Positions 12,650 to 28,000 are shown, counted from the stretch's first letter. The stretch: DNA of 64,000 nt from Isoetes taiwanensis (GCA_021234155.1 JAJEKV010000072.1:6534199-6598198); one strand, 5' to 3'. The notes: generated by a model from the sequence alone, not told the origin. A program made the numbers and translations.

Positions 12650-14488
12650 TGCCTTCTGCAAGACGTTCACTAGACTATTAACAATGGGGAACATTAACTT
12701 CTTTGTATTTTGCCAAGCTTTTCCGTGGTCGCCACATTTTTTACACTTGGCATTTCCCTTATTAGTCACAAATATTTGCCTTCAGTTGATAATGTATGTA
12801 GGTTTCTTTCAGGGAGTACATCTTCCCTAAAATACGCATAATATAATAAGGTAAAATAAAATGCAGAAACAAAATGCAAATTGCTGCGCGTTGGCTTTAA
12901 ATGGGATTCAGAGTAATTATTTATTAAAACTATCTAGGATATAAGACTTAAGGCCAAAGGAGCTTAAGGCCTTGTGCGCAACTCCTGGGAGTTTTAGGAA
13001 TTATACTTTGTCAAGTGCTCAAGCTTGAAATTAAGTGCTCAAGCTTGAAATAAAGATTTAATGTTGGTTTCCTTTGTGAAAGGCAATTCAATTCGACCTA
13101 TGACAATGGAATTTGTGGAATATGTAAATTCAACTTACGAACGTAAGTCCTTGATGAGCATTCAGATTAACCTCTCATGTGAAAGAGAAACTCACGACTA
13201 CTCTTTTGCTCTAATGAGATCCAATATTTGTGAGGGTTGCTGAGACTTATATGTTTTAGACAATATGTCGGGTAAGAAAGAAACTACGAAAGCATGGTGG
13301 ATACAAAATGCATGTTATATGTATTATGTATGCTGGATAGTTTTCATCTATTATATATATTGATGTTTGTCCCCTGATACATGATACATGACCGCATATA
13401 TAGCAAAGAAACATGATTTGAACCAATAATTATCATAAAGCATTATTTTGCTACCCCATGTTTTATCATGTAATGCATGGACTATCATCCACAATGACAA
13501 AGGCCATGAAGGAAAATTTATGCTTTTGTGAGGTTTGCAATAAATATGAATAATGCAACCATTATGAGGTGAACGATGCAACTAATATTGCGAGATACGC
13601 TTGGAACTATGGCATGAGTCTTTTATAGAATTGACATAGTCAAATCCTATAAGTGCATTTCCCATGCACTTATTATAATGGCTTTTATTCTTTAGTATTA
13701 CCCGACTAACAGATATGTTTACAAATTTTACTAACTTTTGCTAATAGAATCAAGTAGATTGTATAGCATGAATTGCACTCCATTTTGCACTCTCAAAGAA
13801 ACGATCCTAATCCAAATGCACATTAGGTTGACAACTTAGAAGGAGCAATATCAAGCAAAATCAGCTACTACAGAAAGAAATAGTGTACCCTCTTCCTTGG
13901 AGTTGATGCAACATTCTTTTGAGAGGTCATTAGGTCAATATTTTGGTTAGGCTTGTTGCCTCTATCCAATAATAATATAAGGTAATACATAGGTATAAAA
14001 TGTCAAAGATTTTTGCAAAGTTCGATGCCAAGAGTTACAATATCTACATTCATCCACGAAGGTATAACTTCACTCCTGTGAACTTGTCACATAATAGCTC
14101 TCACAAGGCATTTTGATCAAATTTGGATCTGCAAAAAGCAAAAACATAGCTTTCCTTTGTGTAGTGAGACAAATGCCTCAGTATCTTTAAGTGTCGAAAG
14201 TGACAAAATCTGCTATAGTTGCCCTTACCCACATAACTCGAACAATTTTTGTCTCAAGAAATTCGCCAATCTTGTTAAACTAGTCTCGCTAATCATCTCT
14301 TTGCTGCTGCTTAACACCTAGCTTCTGCCTCAGAATTTTGGTAGAACTATGGTAGGAGCATAGTAGCCATGGCTTCAAACCCGCATTGTGTTCCTTGAGC
14401 TATGAGCCACAAAACTGATTTCTATTTTGTCAATTTACGCGGGTCTCTCTCTCGATTTTTCTTTTTCCTTTTTTGGAAGCAACCACCG
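12650..14488. other. intergenic, left flank of the tandem array
   Basis: AT-rich with no supported gene. None of it resembles the array units, so the array starts abruptly at its right edge. Confidence 0.45.
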
Positions 14489-17163
14489 TCTTCTAAAAAT
14501 ATAGAACACAGTTGATGAGGAGATACAAAGACTAGAAACCCTCGGGCTACTTTTCTAGCCTTCTTTTTCCTACTTGCAGCTCTTGATTGATGATGGAAGA
14601 AGGAAAGGATCTCATAAATCATCTAATGGCAAATGATGTAGGAGTTTATGAATGTTATGCTTTTCTATCTAAAGACAACCCAAGAAGGACTAAAGACAAC
14701 CCAAGAAGTGAATTTGAATATTGAGACGGCCCTACACATGTTAAGATAACCAAAAATACCTTAATTGCGCCTCTTTCAATTTTGAATCTTTTCCATTTGA
14801 GAGAAGAGAAAGTTTTGCTAACCAAAGATGAACAAGCTTGGTTGAAACATCGAATGTTCCTTTAGTTGGATGATTTAACACATGTACTGTGGCAAAGTCC
14901 AAGATTATCACTTTTGCACGTGGAGGATGCACCAATGTAATAGTGCTTCTAACAATGGTCGAAACCCACATCTCTTCTAGAATTGCCACCACGCATTTGC
15001 TCAACGTCCTAACATAACCGAACATTTCTTAAACACGGGAAAATACGTGGAACAACGCTTGTAATGACGCATTCAAGACCGAGCTCAACAACCAAAAAAA
15101 AGTTCTCACAAGAGTTAGCAGCCTCGTAGCAACTCTTTGATTTGGATCATTCAAATGCTTGCACAAAACTTAACGCTTGTCTTGAGCACTTGTTTCCAAG
15201 CCCCTAAGCTCTCGACATAACAAAATACTTCAATCCTAGTATACCAATTGGAATATGCTTTTCAAACATTTCATCCAAAATTTCCTCCGTTGATGATAAA
15301 TTATATAAACTATTGCAATGCCTGAGAAGTTGTTATTTTTCTTCCTCGGAACCCAATGTTTGAGCTCCTTGTAGGTTCCATGATCCGATATTTTCAATGT
15401 ATTGGTAAATTTGTTGCAAAGACTAGCACTTTTGATATTAAAAAGGTTGCCTTGCACTTTTGCTACCACTTTTAACCGCACAGACTTATTATCAACCATT
15501 CTTGTTTAGCCTTCAAAAGTAAGATCATGTTTTCTCTCCAAGCTGCACTTCATTCTCTTCAAAGAAAAATCAAAAACGCCTATAGAACCACTCCACACCA
15601 CAATTTCGCTATCTTGTTGTCTCACCAAAGAACTCCGATTTTTCTTGGGGAACATCATGTGCATTCTTTGGCTGCCTCTTCTACTCATGTCTCCTCAGAA
15701 CTTTTCTCAAGTCAATCTAACCCATACCCACCTCCTTACTATAAAGCCAAAAAAATCACTTGTCATTTGACAAATTAAATATATCTAGTAGAATACCATA
15801 CCCAGACATTAGCCCTTCTTGCTTCATCTTCAACTGCACTACATTCTCGCTTCAAAACTCTAGAGATTGAATTTCTGTAAGGCATTTATAACATTACAAA
15901 TCTCCTCGGAGATTTGTTGCCTGCTCAACCCTTCACTACATTCCTTGGCTCGTGACATGCTGTGCACCTGAACCCAAAATCTACTCACCAAAAGTTGCTT
16001 CGTCATACCGCTTCTACATCACTGCACTTATAGATAATCCTATAGTTACATTTAACCTCTGAGAATAGTAGAGAAAATTACCCAATTCATCCTTTCTCAC
16101 CCCGGCCCATTCTCTTTACCAAGCCGTAGGAATTCCCCGAAGTCCAATTTGTAATTCATTGACTGTATTAACCTTATCCAATGTGTCCTGGCCACCGATG
16201 GTAAGGTCTCTGCAAGATCATGCAAGCACATTCCTTATCCCAAGGTAATTATGTCCGTGAATCTCTTCCGCATCACCTTGCGTAATAAAACCGTGTAAAC
16301 TTGTTTCTTTCCAAACACCCGCAATGAAGAGTATAGACTACCTATGATTTTGTTAAGATAGCATTGACGTTAACTTCTTACATAAGTTGGTTCTCAAAAA
16401 TTTGCTGCATACTTAGTCCCTTTTGTCTCGCTACAGTGAACCGGGTTTGTAATGTTCAGATGTTTTAATCAGTACGTAAAACTAAGCTACATCCTTTTCC
16501 ACCAAGCCATACAGCCTTCCATGGATTTCCCAAAATTGGTTCTCGCTTTATAACCATGTATTCTAATCCCGCAGACCCAAATTGAATCTCGAAAGGAATG
16601 GAGATTTAAATAACGCCAAACAAAAATTCATGTCACCTATGTATTCTTAATCCCACAGACCCAAATTGAATCCCGTGAGCGAATGTGAGATTTGGGCCAA
16701 CGCCAAACAAAAATTCATAACACCGGCGAACCCAAATGTGGCTATTGATAGAGCATTGCCACCGTGAGTCCATCGCCTTCAGATAAAATTTTTAATTACA
16801 TACAAATTCCATATGGTACATAGGCCATTGAAGATTCTTCAGGACAATCCATACCCAATTTCATTTTCTGGTCGCTCAACCATTGGAATAGGGCGGGTCT
16901 TGTCTGCACCGGACAAAGTAATTTGAACCAATAGTATCTAATGGAACGCTGCTTTGGAGCAATCGAACCTGAGACGTGCACCGGACCTGATGGGAGCATT
17001 TACAAAATGTTAAGCTCCATAAACGTTAGCTAGGGGTCGGATAGTGACACTCCCCGCTAAAGAAGCATGCCAAAATCGACCTTTGAATCAAAACCGGGCT
17101 TGCTGCGGTGCTAGTGGGGAATCAAACAAACTTTAAATCTCGAAGCTTCAACAACCTACAATG
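14489..17163 (-). pseudogene. array unit 1, decayed gene fragment
   Basis: First unit. The best-preserved minus-strand frames are 15506-15688 (RMHMMFPKKNRSSLVRQQ) and 14741-15025 (LSKCVVAILEEMWV). It lacks the stretch that in other units reads LISQDV and GGMCVKLYH, so it has its own internal deletion near 15430. Frames are broken throughout; the parent protein is not recognised. Confidence 0.55.
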
Positions 17164-19352
17164 TCTTCTAAAAATATAGAACACGTTGATGAGGGATGCG
17201 ATTCAGAAACCCTCGGGCAATTTTTCTAGCCTCTTCTTTTTCCTACTTGCGCTCTTGATTGATGATGGAAGAAGGAAAGGATCTCAGCCATCTAATGGCA
17301 AATGATGTTTATGAACTATGCTTTTCATCTAAAGACAACCCAAGAAGTGACTAAAGACAACCCAAGAAGTGAATTAACACCTGAGACGGCCCTCTATGCA
17401 TGTTAACATAACCAAAATACTCTTTAATTGCGCCTCTTTCAATTTTGCATCTTTCCATTCGAGAAGAGAAAGTTTTGCTAACCAAAGATGAAGAAGCTTG
17501 TTGAAACAGCGTAATGTCCCTTAGTTGATGATTTAACACATGCAAAATTTGTGGTAAAGTCCAAGATTATCACTTTTGCACGGAGGATGCGCCATGAACG
17601 TGAATAGTGCAGAACAATGGTCGGGTAAACTCCATACATCTCTTCTAGAATTACAACATAGATTTGCTCAACGTCCTACCGTAATCCCCTCGAACATTTC
17701 AAACACCTGAAAATACTGGAACAACAGTTTGTAATGACGCATTCAAGACTCAGCTCAACAACAAAGTTCTCGCCAAGCAGTTAGCAGCCTCGTAGCAACC
17801 TCTTTGATTTTAATCATTCAAATGTTTTGCACAAAACTTCTAACAGCTTTTGTCTTGAGCACTTGTTGATTCTCCTCAAGTAGCCCCAAGCTTCCTCTCG
17901 GGACATAACAAAAATACTTCAATCCTAGTATACCAATTGGAATATAAGCCAAACATTTGTCCAAAATTTCCTCCAGTTGATGATAAATTATATAAATGCA
18001 TTTTGCAATGCCTTGAGAAGATGCTATTTTTCTCCGAAACCCAATGTTTGAGCTCCTGTACCCATGGTCCGAGCATTTTCAATGGTTGGAAAAATTTTGC
18101 TGCAAAGACGGTACATCTTGACTTATCAACCCTTTGAGCAGATCTGATTTTCTCAATGATACAACTTGACACACATGCCACCATCTACAGCAAAATGGAC
18201 ACCAACAGATAGCTAAAGCTAGGATATCCCCGAAGAAGCACTTTGATATTAAAAGGTTGTCTGCAGACTTTTGTTGCTCACTTTTAACTGCATAGACTTA
18301 TTATCAACCAATTTGTTTAGCCTTCAAAGTAAGATCATGTTTCTCCAAGTCAAGACTTCATTCTCTCAGCAAAAATCAAAAACGCTCTATAGAACCACCC
18401 ACACAACAATTTCTCGCTTATCTTTGTTGTCTCACCAGCAACTGATCTTTTCTGGGGAACATCATGTGTGTTTCCTTTTCCAAACACCAGTAATGTAAAG
18501 AGTGTAGACTACCCATGATTTTGTTGCTTTTAAGAGAAGCATTGATCGCTAACTTCTTCCATGTTGGTGTCAAAATTTGTCAAAAGATACTTAGTCCCTT
18601 TTTGTCTGCTAAGGAACCTAGCTTGTAATGTTCAAGTGGATGCTTTTAATCAGCAATACAAAACTAAGCTACATCCTTCCAAATTCACCAAATATTTCAT
18701 ACAACCTTTCCATGGATTTTCCAAAAATTGTTCCTCGCTAGCTATAACCATGTATCTCCAATCCCGCACCCAAATTGAATCTCAGAAAGGAATGGAGATT
18801 TGGGGCTAACGCCAAACAAAAAATTCATGTCACTCATATTTCCTAATCCTGCACTCCAAATTGAATCCCGTGAAAGGAATGGAGATTTGGGGCCAACGCC
18901 AAACAAAAATTTCATGTCATCAAGGCAACCCCAATGTATTATCGATAGAGCATTGCCACCGCAGTCCATCATCTTCGCATAAATTTTAATTACATACAAA
19001 TTCCATATGGTACATAGGCCCATCAAGATTCTTTCTCTGCGGGACAATCCATACCAATTTCATTTTCGTCGTCAACCATTGGAATAGGAAGGGTCTTGGT
19101 TTGCACTGGTGACAAAGTAATTTGAACCAATAGTAATGGAACGCCGCTTGAGCACCGGAACGAGATCGCACTGACCCTCGGGATGGAGCATTTACAAAAT
19201 GCTAAGCTCCATAAACGTTAGCTGGTTGGATGTCATCCTACAAAGAAGCATGCCAAACCTAATTCTGAATCAAACCGCTTTGCTTTCTAAGTGTCAGTAG
19301 TGGGGAATCAAAACAAACTCTTTAAATTGAAGCTTCAAATCAACTCACAATG
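17164..19352 (-). pseudogene. array unit 2, internally deleted
   Basis: The shortest unit (about 2.19 kb). Near 18465 it jumps from the GGGGAACATCATGTG block directly to the CCTTTTCCAAACACC block, skipping roughly 0.7-0.8 kb present in units 3-6. The remaining blocks keep the common order and the same minus-strand peptides in broken frames. Confidence 0.55.
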
Positions 19353-22198
19353 TCTTCTAAAATATAGAACACGCTGATGAGGGGATACGCGCAAAGACTA
19401 GAAACCGGCTACTTTTCTAGCCTCTTCTTTTCCTACTTGCGCTCTGATCGATGATGGAAGAAGGAAAGGATCTCATAACCATCTAATGGCAAATGATGTA
19501 GGGAGTTTATGAACGTTATGCTTTTCATCTAAAAGACAAACCTGTAAGAAGTGGCCAAAAGACAACCGGCTAGGCGAATTGAATACTGGAGACGCTTCTG
19601 TATGCATGTTAAGATAACCAAAAATACTTTAATTGCAGCTTCTTTCAATTTTGAATCTTTTTCCATTCGAGAAGAGAAAGCCTTGGTTAACCAAAGATGA
19701 AGAAGCTTGGTTGAACAGCGTAACGTCCCTTTGGGTTGATGATTTAACACAAGCGTACCGCGGGTAAAGTCCAAGATTATCACTTTGCACGGAGGATGCG
19801 TTTCAGCTTAGTGAACGTGTAATAGTGTCAACAATGGCTCTAAAACCCATATTACATCTCTTCTAGAATTGCCAACACATTTGCTCAACGCCCCAATGTA
19901 TCCCCTGCACATTTCAAACACTGAAAATAATGCGGAACAACAAATTTGTAATGACGATTCAAGACTGAATAATAACCAAAAAAGTTCTCATGTTGTTAGC
20001 AAGAGCCTCGTAGCAACTCTTTGATTTGGATCATTCAAATGTTGTAACAAACTCTAAATTGTCTTGAGACTTATTGATTCTCTCCTGCAGCCCCTAAGCT
20101 TCCTCGCATAAAAATACTTCAATCCTAGTATACCAATTGGAATATGCTTTCAAACATTTGTCCAAAATTTCCACTGATGATAATTATATAAATGCATTTT
20201 GCAATGCCTTGAGAAGATAAGTATTTTTCTTTGAAACCCAATGTTTGAGCTCCTTTGTGTTCCATGGTCCGACATTTTCAATGGTTGGAAAATTTTGCTA
20301 CAAAGATTTGCATATCTTGACTATTAACTCTTTTGAGCGTATCTGATTTTCTCGGGTCGACAACTTGGACACAATATGCCACCATCTTTTTGTTGTGCAA
20401 AATGGATACCCAACAGATAGCTAAAGCTAGGATATCCCTCGAAGAAGCACTTTGATATTAAAAAGGTTGCCTCGTGCACTTTTGTCAGCTTCACTTTTAA
20501 CCGCAATAATTTATTATCAACCATTCTTGCTTAGCCTTCAAAAGTAAGATCATAAGCTTCCAAGCTGCACTTCATTCTCTTCAAAGAAAATCAAAACGCC
20601 TATAGAACCACTCCACACGACAATTCTCAAGTATCTTTGTTGTCTCACCAAGAATCGATCTTTTCTTGGGGAACATCAGTGCATTCTTACGCTTCTACTA
20701 TGTTCCCTCAGAACTCCTTTTCAAGTCAATCTAACCCATACCACCCACCTCCTTACTATAAAGCCAAAATCACTTGTCATTTGACAAATTAAATATATCT
20801 AGTAGAATACCATACCGTATTACTAGCCTTTCTTGCTTCATCTTCAATCAAGACTACATTCTCGCTTTCAAAAACTCTAGATTGAATTTGTAAGGCATTT
20901 ATAACATTACAAATTTCCTGGGAGATTTGTTTGGGTCCTGGTTAACCCTTTTCCACTACATTCCTTGGCTCAGCCTCTACAAAGCAGGTGCACCTCGAAC
21001 CTCAAAATCTAATTGCCACTAAAAGTTGCTTCGCTTCATAGCCACAGAGAAAGAATGCCTCTCTACATCACTCAGACTCTATAGATAATCCTATAGTTAC
21101 ATTTAACCTCGAGAATAGTAGAGAAAAATTTACCTAATTCCATCCTTCTCACCGCTTCCATTCTCTTTACCAAGCCGTGAATTCTCGAGTCCACTTGTAA
21201 TTCATTGACCTGTGATAACCTTTATTCAATGTCTGGCCGATGGTAAGGTCTCTAAGATCATGCAAGCACATTCCTTATCCGTTGTACTATGTCCGTGAAC
21301 TTCTTCCGACGACCTGCGTAATAAAACCGTAAACTTGTTTCCTTTCCAAACACTAGTAATGAAGAGTAGACTACCCATGATTTTGTTGCTTTTAAGAGAA
21401 GCATTGACGTTTAACTTTCCATGTTGGTGCGCTCAAAATTTGCTGCATACTTAGTCCCTTCTTTTTGTCTCACATGTGAACCTATGAATGTCTCAGATGT
21501 TTTAATCAAAGGGCTTAAAACTAAGCTACATCCTTTCCAATTCGCCAAATTTCAAGCCATACAACCTTTCCATGGATTTCCAAAAATTGTTCTCGCTACT
21601 TTTATAACCATGTATTCTCAATCCCACTCCAAATTGAATCTCGTGGAAAGGAATGGAGATTTGGGGCCAACGCCAAACAAAAAATTCATGTCACTCATGT
21701 ATTCTTAACTCGTTGCACTCCAAATTGAATCCTGTGAAAGGAATGAGATTTGGGGCCAACGCCAAACAAAAATTCATGTCATCAAGTAAACCCCAACAGT
21801 ATTATTGATACATTGCCACCACAGAGTCCATCGCCTTCAGATAAATTTTAATTACATACAAATTCCATATGGTGTATATAGGCTCCATTGAAGATTCTTC
21901 GGACAATCCATACCAATTTCATTGTCCGGGCTGTTCAACCATTGGAATAGGCGGGTCTTGGTTTGCACCGTGGACAAAGTAATTCAACCAATAGTATCTA
22001 CCGTAACGCTGTTTTGAGCAATCAACCGAGACGCATCGACTGGATGGAACATTTACAAAATGTTAAGCTCCATAAACGCATAATGGATGTGACACCCCGC
22101 AAGAAGCATAAAATCGACCTTGAATCAAAACCGCTTTGCTGGTGCTAGTGGGGAATCAAACAAACTTTAAATTGAAGTTTCAAATCTAACTCACAATG
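19353..22198 (-). pseudogene. array unit 3
   Basis: Full-length type unit (about 2.85 kb) with all blocks in the common order, including the terminal doublet near 21640-21780. Minus-strand frames are interrupted by short indels that differ from those in neighbouring units. Confidence 0.55.
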
Positions 22199-25064
22199 TT
22201 CTAAAATATAGAACACAAGGATGAGGTGATGCGCGACTAGAAACCTCGCTACTTTTCTAGCCTCTTCCTTTCCTACCTGGCAGCTCTTGATTGATGATGA
22301 AGAAGGGAAAGGATCTCTATAACCATCTAATGGCAAATGATGTAGGAGTTTATGAACGCTATGCTTTTCATCTAAAGACAACCCAAGAAGTGACTTTCAA
22401 AGACAACCCAAGAAGTGAATTGAATAATCGAGATGGCCCTCATGCATGTTAAGATAACCAAATACTCTTAATTGCGCCTCTTTCAATTTTGAATCTTTTC
22501 CATTCGAGAAGAGAAAGTTTTCCATAACCAAAGATGAAGAAGCTTTGCTGAAATGTTGTATCGTCCCTTAGTTGATGATTTAACACATGCAAATGGCAAA
22601 GTCCAAGATTATCACTTTTAACGTGGAGGATGCAAACCATGAAGTGAACGTAATAGTGCCGGGTAACAATGGCTGAAACCCATACATCTCTTCTAGAATT
22701 GGCAACACGCATTTGCTCAACGGCCCCAATCGTAATCCCCGAACATTTCAAACACCTGAAAATACGTGGGAACAACAGCTTGTAATGACGCATTCAAGAT
22801 CGAAGCTCAACAACCAAAAAATTCTGCTGCTGTTAGCAGAGCTCTGTAAGCAACTCTTTTGATTTGGATCATTCAAATGCTTGCAATAAAACTTAACAGT
22901 TGTCTTGAGCACTTGTTGACTTCTCTGCAAGCCCTAAGCTTCCCGACATGTAACAACAAAATACTTCAACTTAACAATTGGAATATGCTTTCAAACATTT
23001 GTCCAAAATTTCTCCAGCGATAAATTATAAAATGTACTTTGCAATGCCTTGAGAAGATGCTATTTTTCTTCTGGAAACCCAATGTTTGAGCTCCTTTGTG
23101 TTCCATGGTCTGGATATTTCACGGTTGGTAATTTGTCGCTAAAGATCTACATCTTGACTTATCAACTCTTTTGAGCGTGATCTGATTTTCTTCAATGATA
23201 CAACTTGACACATGCCACCATCTTTTGTTGTGCAAAATGGACACCAAATGTGATAGCTAAAGCTAGGATATCCCGAAGAAGCACTTTGATATTATAAAGG
23301 TTGTCTGCGGCACTTTTGTCGCTTCACTTTTAACTCATTAGACTTATTATCAACCATTCTTTGTTTAGCCTTCAAAAGTAAGATCATGCTTTCCAAGTCG
23401 CGACTTCATTCTCTTCAAAGAAAATCAAAAAACGTCTAAAGAACCACTCCACACGCATACAATTTCTGCTATCTTTGTTGTCTCACCAGCAACTCGATCC
23501 TTCTTGGGGAACATCATGTGCATTCTTTTCGTCGCCTTCTACTATGTCTCCTGTAACCCTTTCAAGTCAATCTAACCCATAACACGACCTCCTACTATAA
23601 AGCCAAAATCACTTGTCATTTGACAACAAATATATCTAGTAGAATACCATACCGGGTATTACTAGCCTTCTTTGCTTCATCTTCAATCTGCACTACATTC
23701 TCGCTTCAAAAACTCTAGAGATTGAATTGCAGGCATTTACAACATTACAAATCTCCTCGGAGATTTGTTGGCTCTGCTCAACCCTTTCCACTACATTCCT
23801 TGGCTCCCTCGCCTTTACAATGTGTGTGCAACCTGGAACCTCAAACCCACTACCAAAAGTTGCTTGCCTAAATGCTGCAGTAAAGAATGTTGTACATCAC
23901 TGTACTTATAGATAATCCTATAGTTACATTTAACCTCCTCGAGAATAGTAGAGAAAAATTTACCCAATTCATCCTTCTCACCCCCGTGCTCCATTCTCTT
24001 TACCAAGCCGCAGGAATTTCTAGTCTGAATTTGTAATTCATTGATCAGGATAACTCCTTATCCAACAAATCACGGGCTGATGGTAAGGTCCGCAAGATCA
24101 TGCAAGCACATTCCTTATCCAAGGTAATTATGTCCTGTGAATCTCTTCCGCATCTAATTCGCACAAAAACCAGTAAACTTGTTTCCTTTCCAAACACCGC
24201 ACGAAGAGTGTGACTACCCATGATTTTGTTGCTTTTAAGAGAAGCATTGACGCGAACTTCTTCCATGTTGGTGCTCAAAATTTGTCGCATACTTAGTCCC
24301 TCTTTGTCCGCTACTGTGTGAACCGGTTTTAGAATGTCCGTGGATGCTTTTAATCAAAAGGGTTAAAAACTAAGCTACATCCTTCCAAATTCGGCCTAAA
24401 ATTTCTTCAAGCCATACGTACTTTCCATGGATTTCCAAATTGGTTCTCGCTTTATAACCATGTACTTTAATCCCGCGACCCAAATTGAATCTCGTGAAAG
24501 GAATGGAGATTTAGCCAACGCCAAACAAAAATTCATGTCACTCATGTATTCTTAATCCCGCACTCCAAATTGAATCCCGTGAAAGGAATGGAGATTTGGG
24601 GCCAACGCCAAACAAAAAATTCATATGTCATCGCTTGTAAACCCCAACAGGTTATTGGATAGAGCATTGCCACCAGAGTCCATCGCCTTCGTGACAAATT
24701 TTTAATTACATACAAATCTTATATGGCAATATAGACCCATTGAAGATTCTTTCCTGTGGACAATCCACCACTCTCTTATTGTTCGCTCAACCATTGAATA
24801 GGCTGGTCTTGGTTTGCACCGTGACAAAGTAATTCAACCAATAGTATTTCCAACTAACGCTTGGAGCACCGAACCCAGATGTAATTGACCCGATGGAGCA
24901 TTTACAAAATGTTAAGCTCCATAAATGTTAGCTAGGACTGATGTGACACCCCGCAAGAAGCATGCCAAAATCGACCTTTGAATCAAACCGCTTGCTTTTC
25001 GGTGCTAGTGTGGGGGAATCAAACAAACTTCTTTAAATTGAAGCTTCAAATCAAACTCACAATG
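22199..25064 (-). pseudogene. array unit 4
   Basis: Full-length type unit (about 2.87 kb). It has the longest open minus-strand pieces of the array: 22449-22793, 24045-24290 (VFGKETSLLVFVRIRCGR, TLDKECACMIL) and 23815-24006 (DELGKFFSTILEEVKCNYR). The parent gene is still not identified. Confidence 0.55.
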
Positions 25065-28000
25065 TCTTCTAAAATAAAGAACACAAAGGATGAGGGATGC
25101 GCGACTAGAAACCCGGCTACTTTTCTAGCCTCTTTCTTTTTCCTACTTGCAGCTCTTGATTGATGATGGAAGAAGGAAAGGATCTCTCATAACCATCTAA
25201 TGGCAATGATGTAGGAGTTTATGAACTATGAAACAGCTAATGTCCCTTAGTTGATGATTTAACACATGCGCCTGTGGCAAAGTCCAAGATTATCACTTTT
25301 GCACGTGGAGGGATGCAAACATGAAGTGAACGTATTAGCTTCTAACAATGGCTGAAACCCATACATCTCTTCTAGACTGCTAAATACGATTTTGCTCGCT
25401 AACGCCCCAATGTATCCCCTCGAACATTTCAAACACGGAAAAATAATGGAACAACAGTTTGTAATGACGATTCAAGACTGAAATAACAACCAAAAAAAGT
25501 TCTCGCCAAGAGCATAAGAGCCCTGGTAAGCAACTCTCTTTTGATTTGGATCATTCAAATGCTTGCACAAAACTTCTAACATTTGTCTTGAGCACTTGTT
25601 GATTCTCTAAGCTCCCTAAGCTTCCCCGACATAACAAAAATACTTCAATCCTAGTATACCACTTTGGAATATGCTTTCAAACATTTTCTCCAAAATTTCC
25701 TCCAAAGCATGATAAGCAATTATATAAAATGCATTTTTGTAAATGCCTTGAGAAGGCGATATTTTCTCTCGAAACCCAATGTTTATTTCTCCCTTTGTGT
25801 TCCTATGGTTCCATATTTTCAATGCTGGAAAATTTTGTTGTGGCACGGTACATCTTGGACTTATCAACTCTTTTGAGTGATCTGATTTTCCTTGGCCGAT
25901 ACAACTCTCGACACACATGCCACCATCTTTGTTGTGCAAAATGATTACCCAACAGATAGCTAAAGCTAGATATCCCGAAGAAGCACTTTGATATTAAAAA
26001 GAAGGTTCGCACTTTTTGCTGCTCACTTTTAACTGCAATAGACTTATTATCAACCATTCTTGCTTAGCCTTCAAAAGTAAGATCATGTTTTCTCCAAGCT
26101 GCACTTCATTCCCTCTCAAAGAAATCAAAATGTCTATAGAACCACTCCACACCCACAATTCATTAATAGGAGGAAATTTGAGATCTCATTTCATCCCCAT
26201 AAGAATCCTCCAATGGAATGTATACCTCTATTAAATCTAATTAATGCAAGACCAACAACTTCATTGTTGTCGCTTCCCCATAACTTTTGATCCACTTGTC
26301 AAAATGTGTTAAGGCTTATTGCATTAGATGCTAATGAAAAGATCTTTCCAATGATATATGGTTATGATGTATTTCAATATGGTCATATAAGTGCTAACCC
26401 TGAGAAAATATGATTTTTTGCTTATTTCTATATATTTATATCAGAAGATATATGAATGGGTTATCACTAGATAGATCTTGTGAAGACGAACCCATTGCTA
26501 CAAAAAAGTTTTGAATCGATTGGATCAAAAGTTATAATGAAAAATGATACTATTGGTTAGTTGCAAAATGCATTAATTACAGGCTGCCACATAATAATCG
26601 GAATGAGATATACCGGAGCTCTTCTTATTGGACATTAAAAGTCGACATGAGTATCAAGCATCCCTTTAATGGGACAAAATGATTCCATTTTTCCTCTAAT
26701 GTCTGCTATCTTTGTTGTCTCACCAAAGAACTCATCTTTCTTGGGAACATCATGTGTGCATTCTTTACGCCTTCTACCATGTCTCCTCAGAACCCTTTTC
26801 AAGTCAATCTAACCCATAACACCTAATTCCTCCTTACTATGGGTAAAGCCAAAAAAATCAATTTGTCATTTGGACAAATTAAATATATCTAGTAGAATAC
26901 CATACCTCCAAGATACTAGCCCTTCTGCTTTACCTCCTCAATCTGCACTACATTCTGTTTCAAAACTCTAGAGGATTGAATTCTGGGCAGCATTTACAAC
27001 ATTAAGCAAATCTCCTCAGATTTGCTGGGTCTGCTCAACCCTTCCACTACATTCGCTCCTCGTGACATGCTGTGTGCACCCGGAACCCTCAAAATTCACT
27101 ACCAAAAGTTGCTCGCTCGCAGCTCGCCGTAGTAAAGAATGCTCTACATCACTGCACTTATAGATAATCCTATAGTTACTTTTAACCTCCTCGAATAGTA
27201 GAGAAAAATTTACCCACCCATCCTCACCAAGGCCCATTCTCTTTTACCAAGCCGCAGGAATTCCTGGAGTCTGGAATTTGTAATTATTGATCGTATTAAC
27301 CTTATCCAATGTGTCCGCCGATGGTAAGGTTTGCAAGATCATGTAAGCACATTCCTTATCCGCTGTACTATGTCCGTGAACTTCTTCTGCATTTACCTGC
27401 GTATTGTGAAACCAAACTTGTTTCCTTTTCCAAACAATTCTAATGAAGAGTATAGACTAATGGCGATTTTGTTGCTTGAAGAGAAGCATTGACGCTAATC
27501 TCTTCCATGTTGGTGCTTCAAATTTGGTTTATACTTCTAGTCTTTTTTGTTCAAGTATGTGTGAACTTAAGGAATGTTCAGATGTTTTAATTGGGGCATG
27601 TGATCCCAGCTTATAACCATGTATTCTTAATCCCTACTCAAATTGGAATCTCTGGAAAGGAATGGGAGATTTGGAGCCAACGCCAAACAAAAAATTCATG
27701 TCACTCATGTATTCTTAATCCCGCGATACCCAAATTGAATCCCGTGAAAGGAATGGAGATTTGGGACCAACGCCAAACAAAAAATTCATGTCACTGCTAA
27801 CCCTACTGTGGCTATTGATAGAGCATTGCCACCAAAAGAGTCCATCGCCGATAAATTTTAAATACATACAAATTCCATATGGTACATAGGCCCATTGAAG
27901 ATTCTTTCTCGGACAATCCATACCTTTCAATTTCATTGTCCTGGTCAGTTCTCAACCATTGGAATAGGGCTGTGGTCTTGGTTTGCATCAGACAAAGTAA

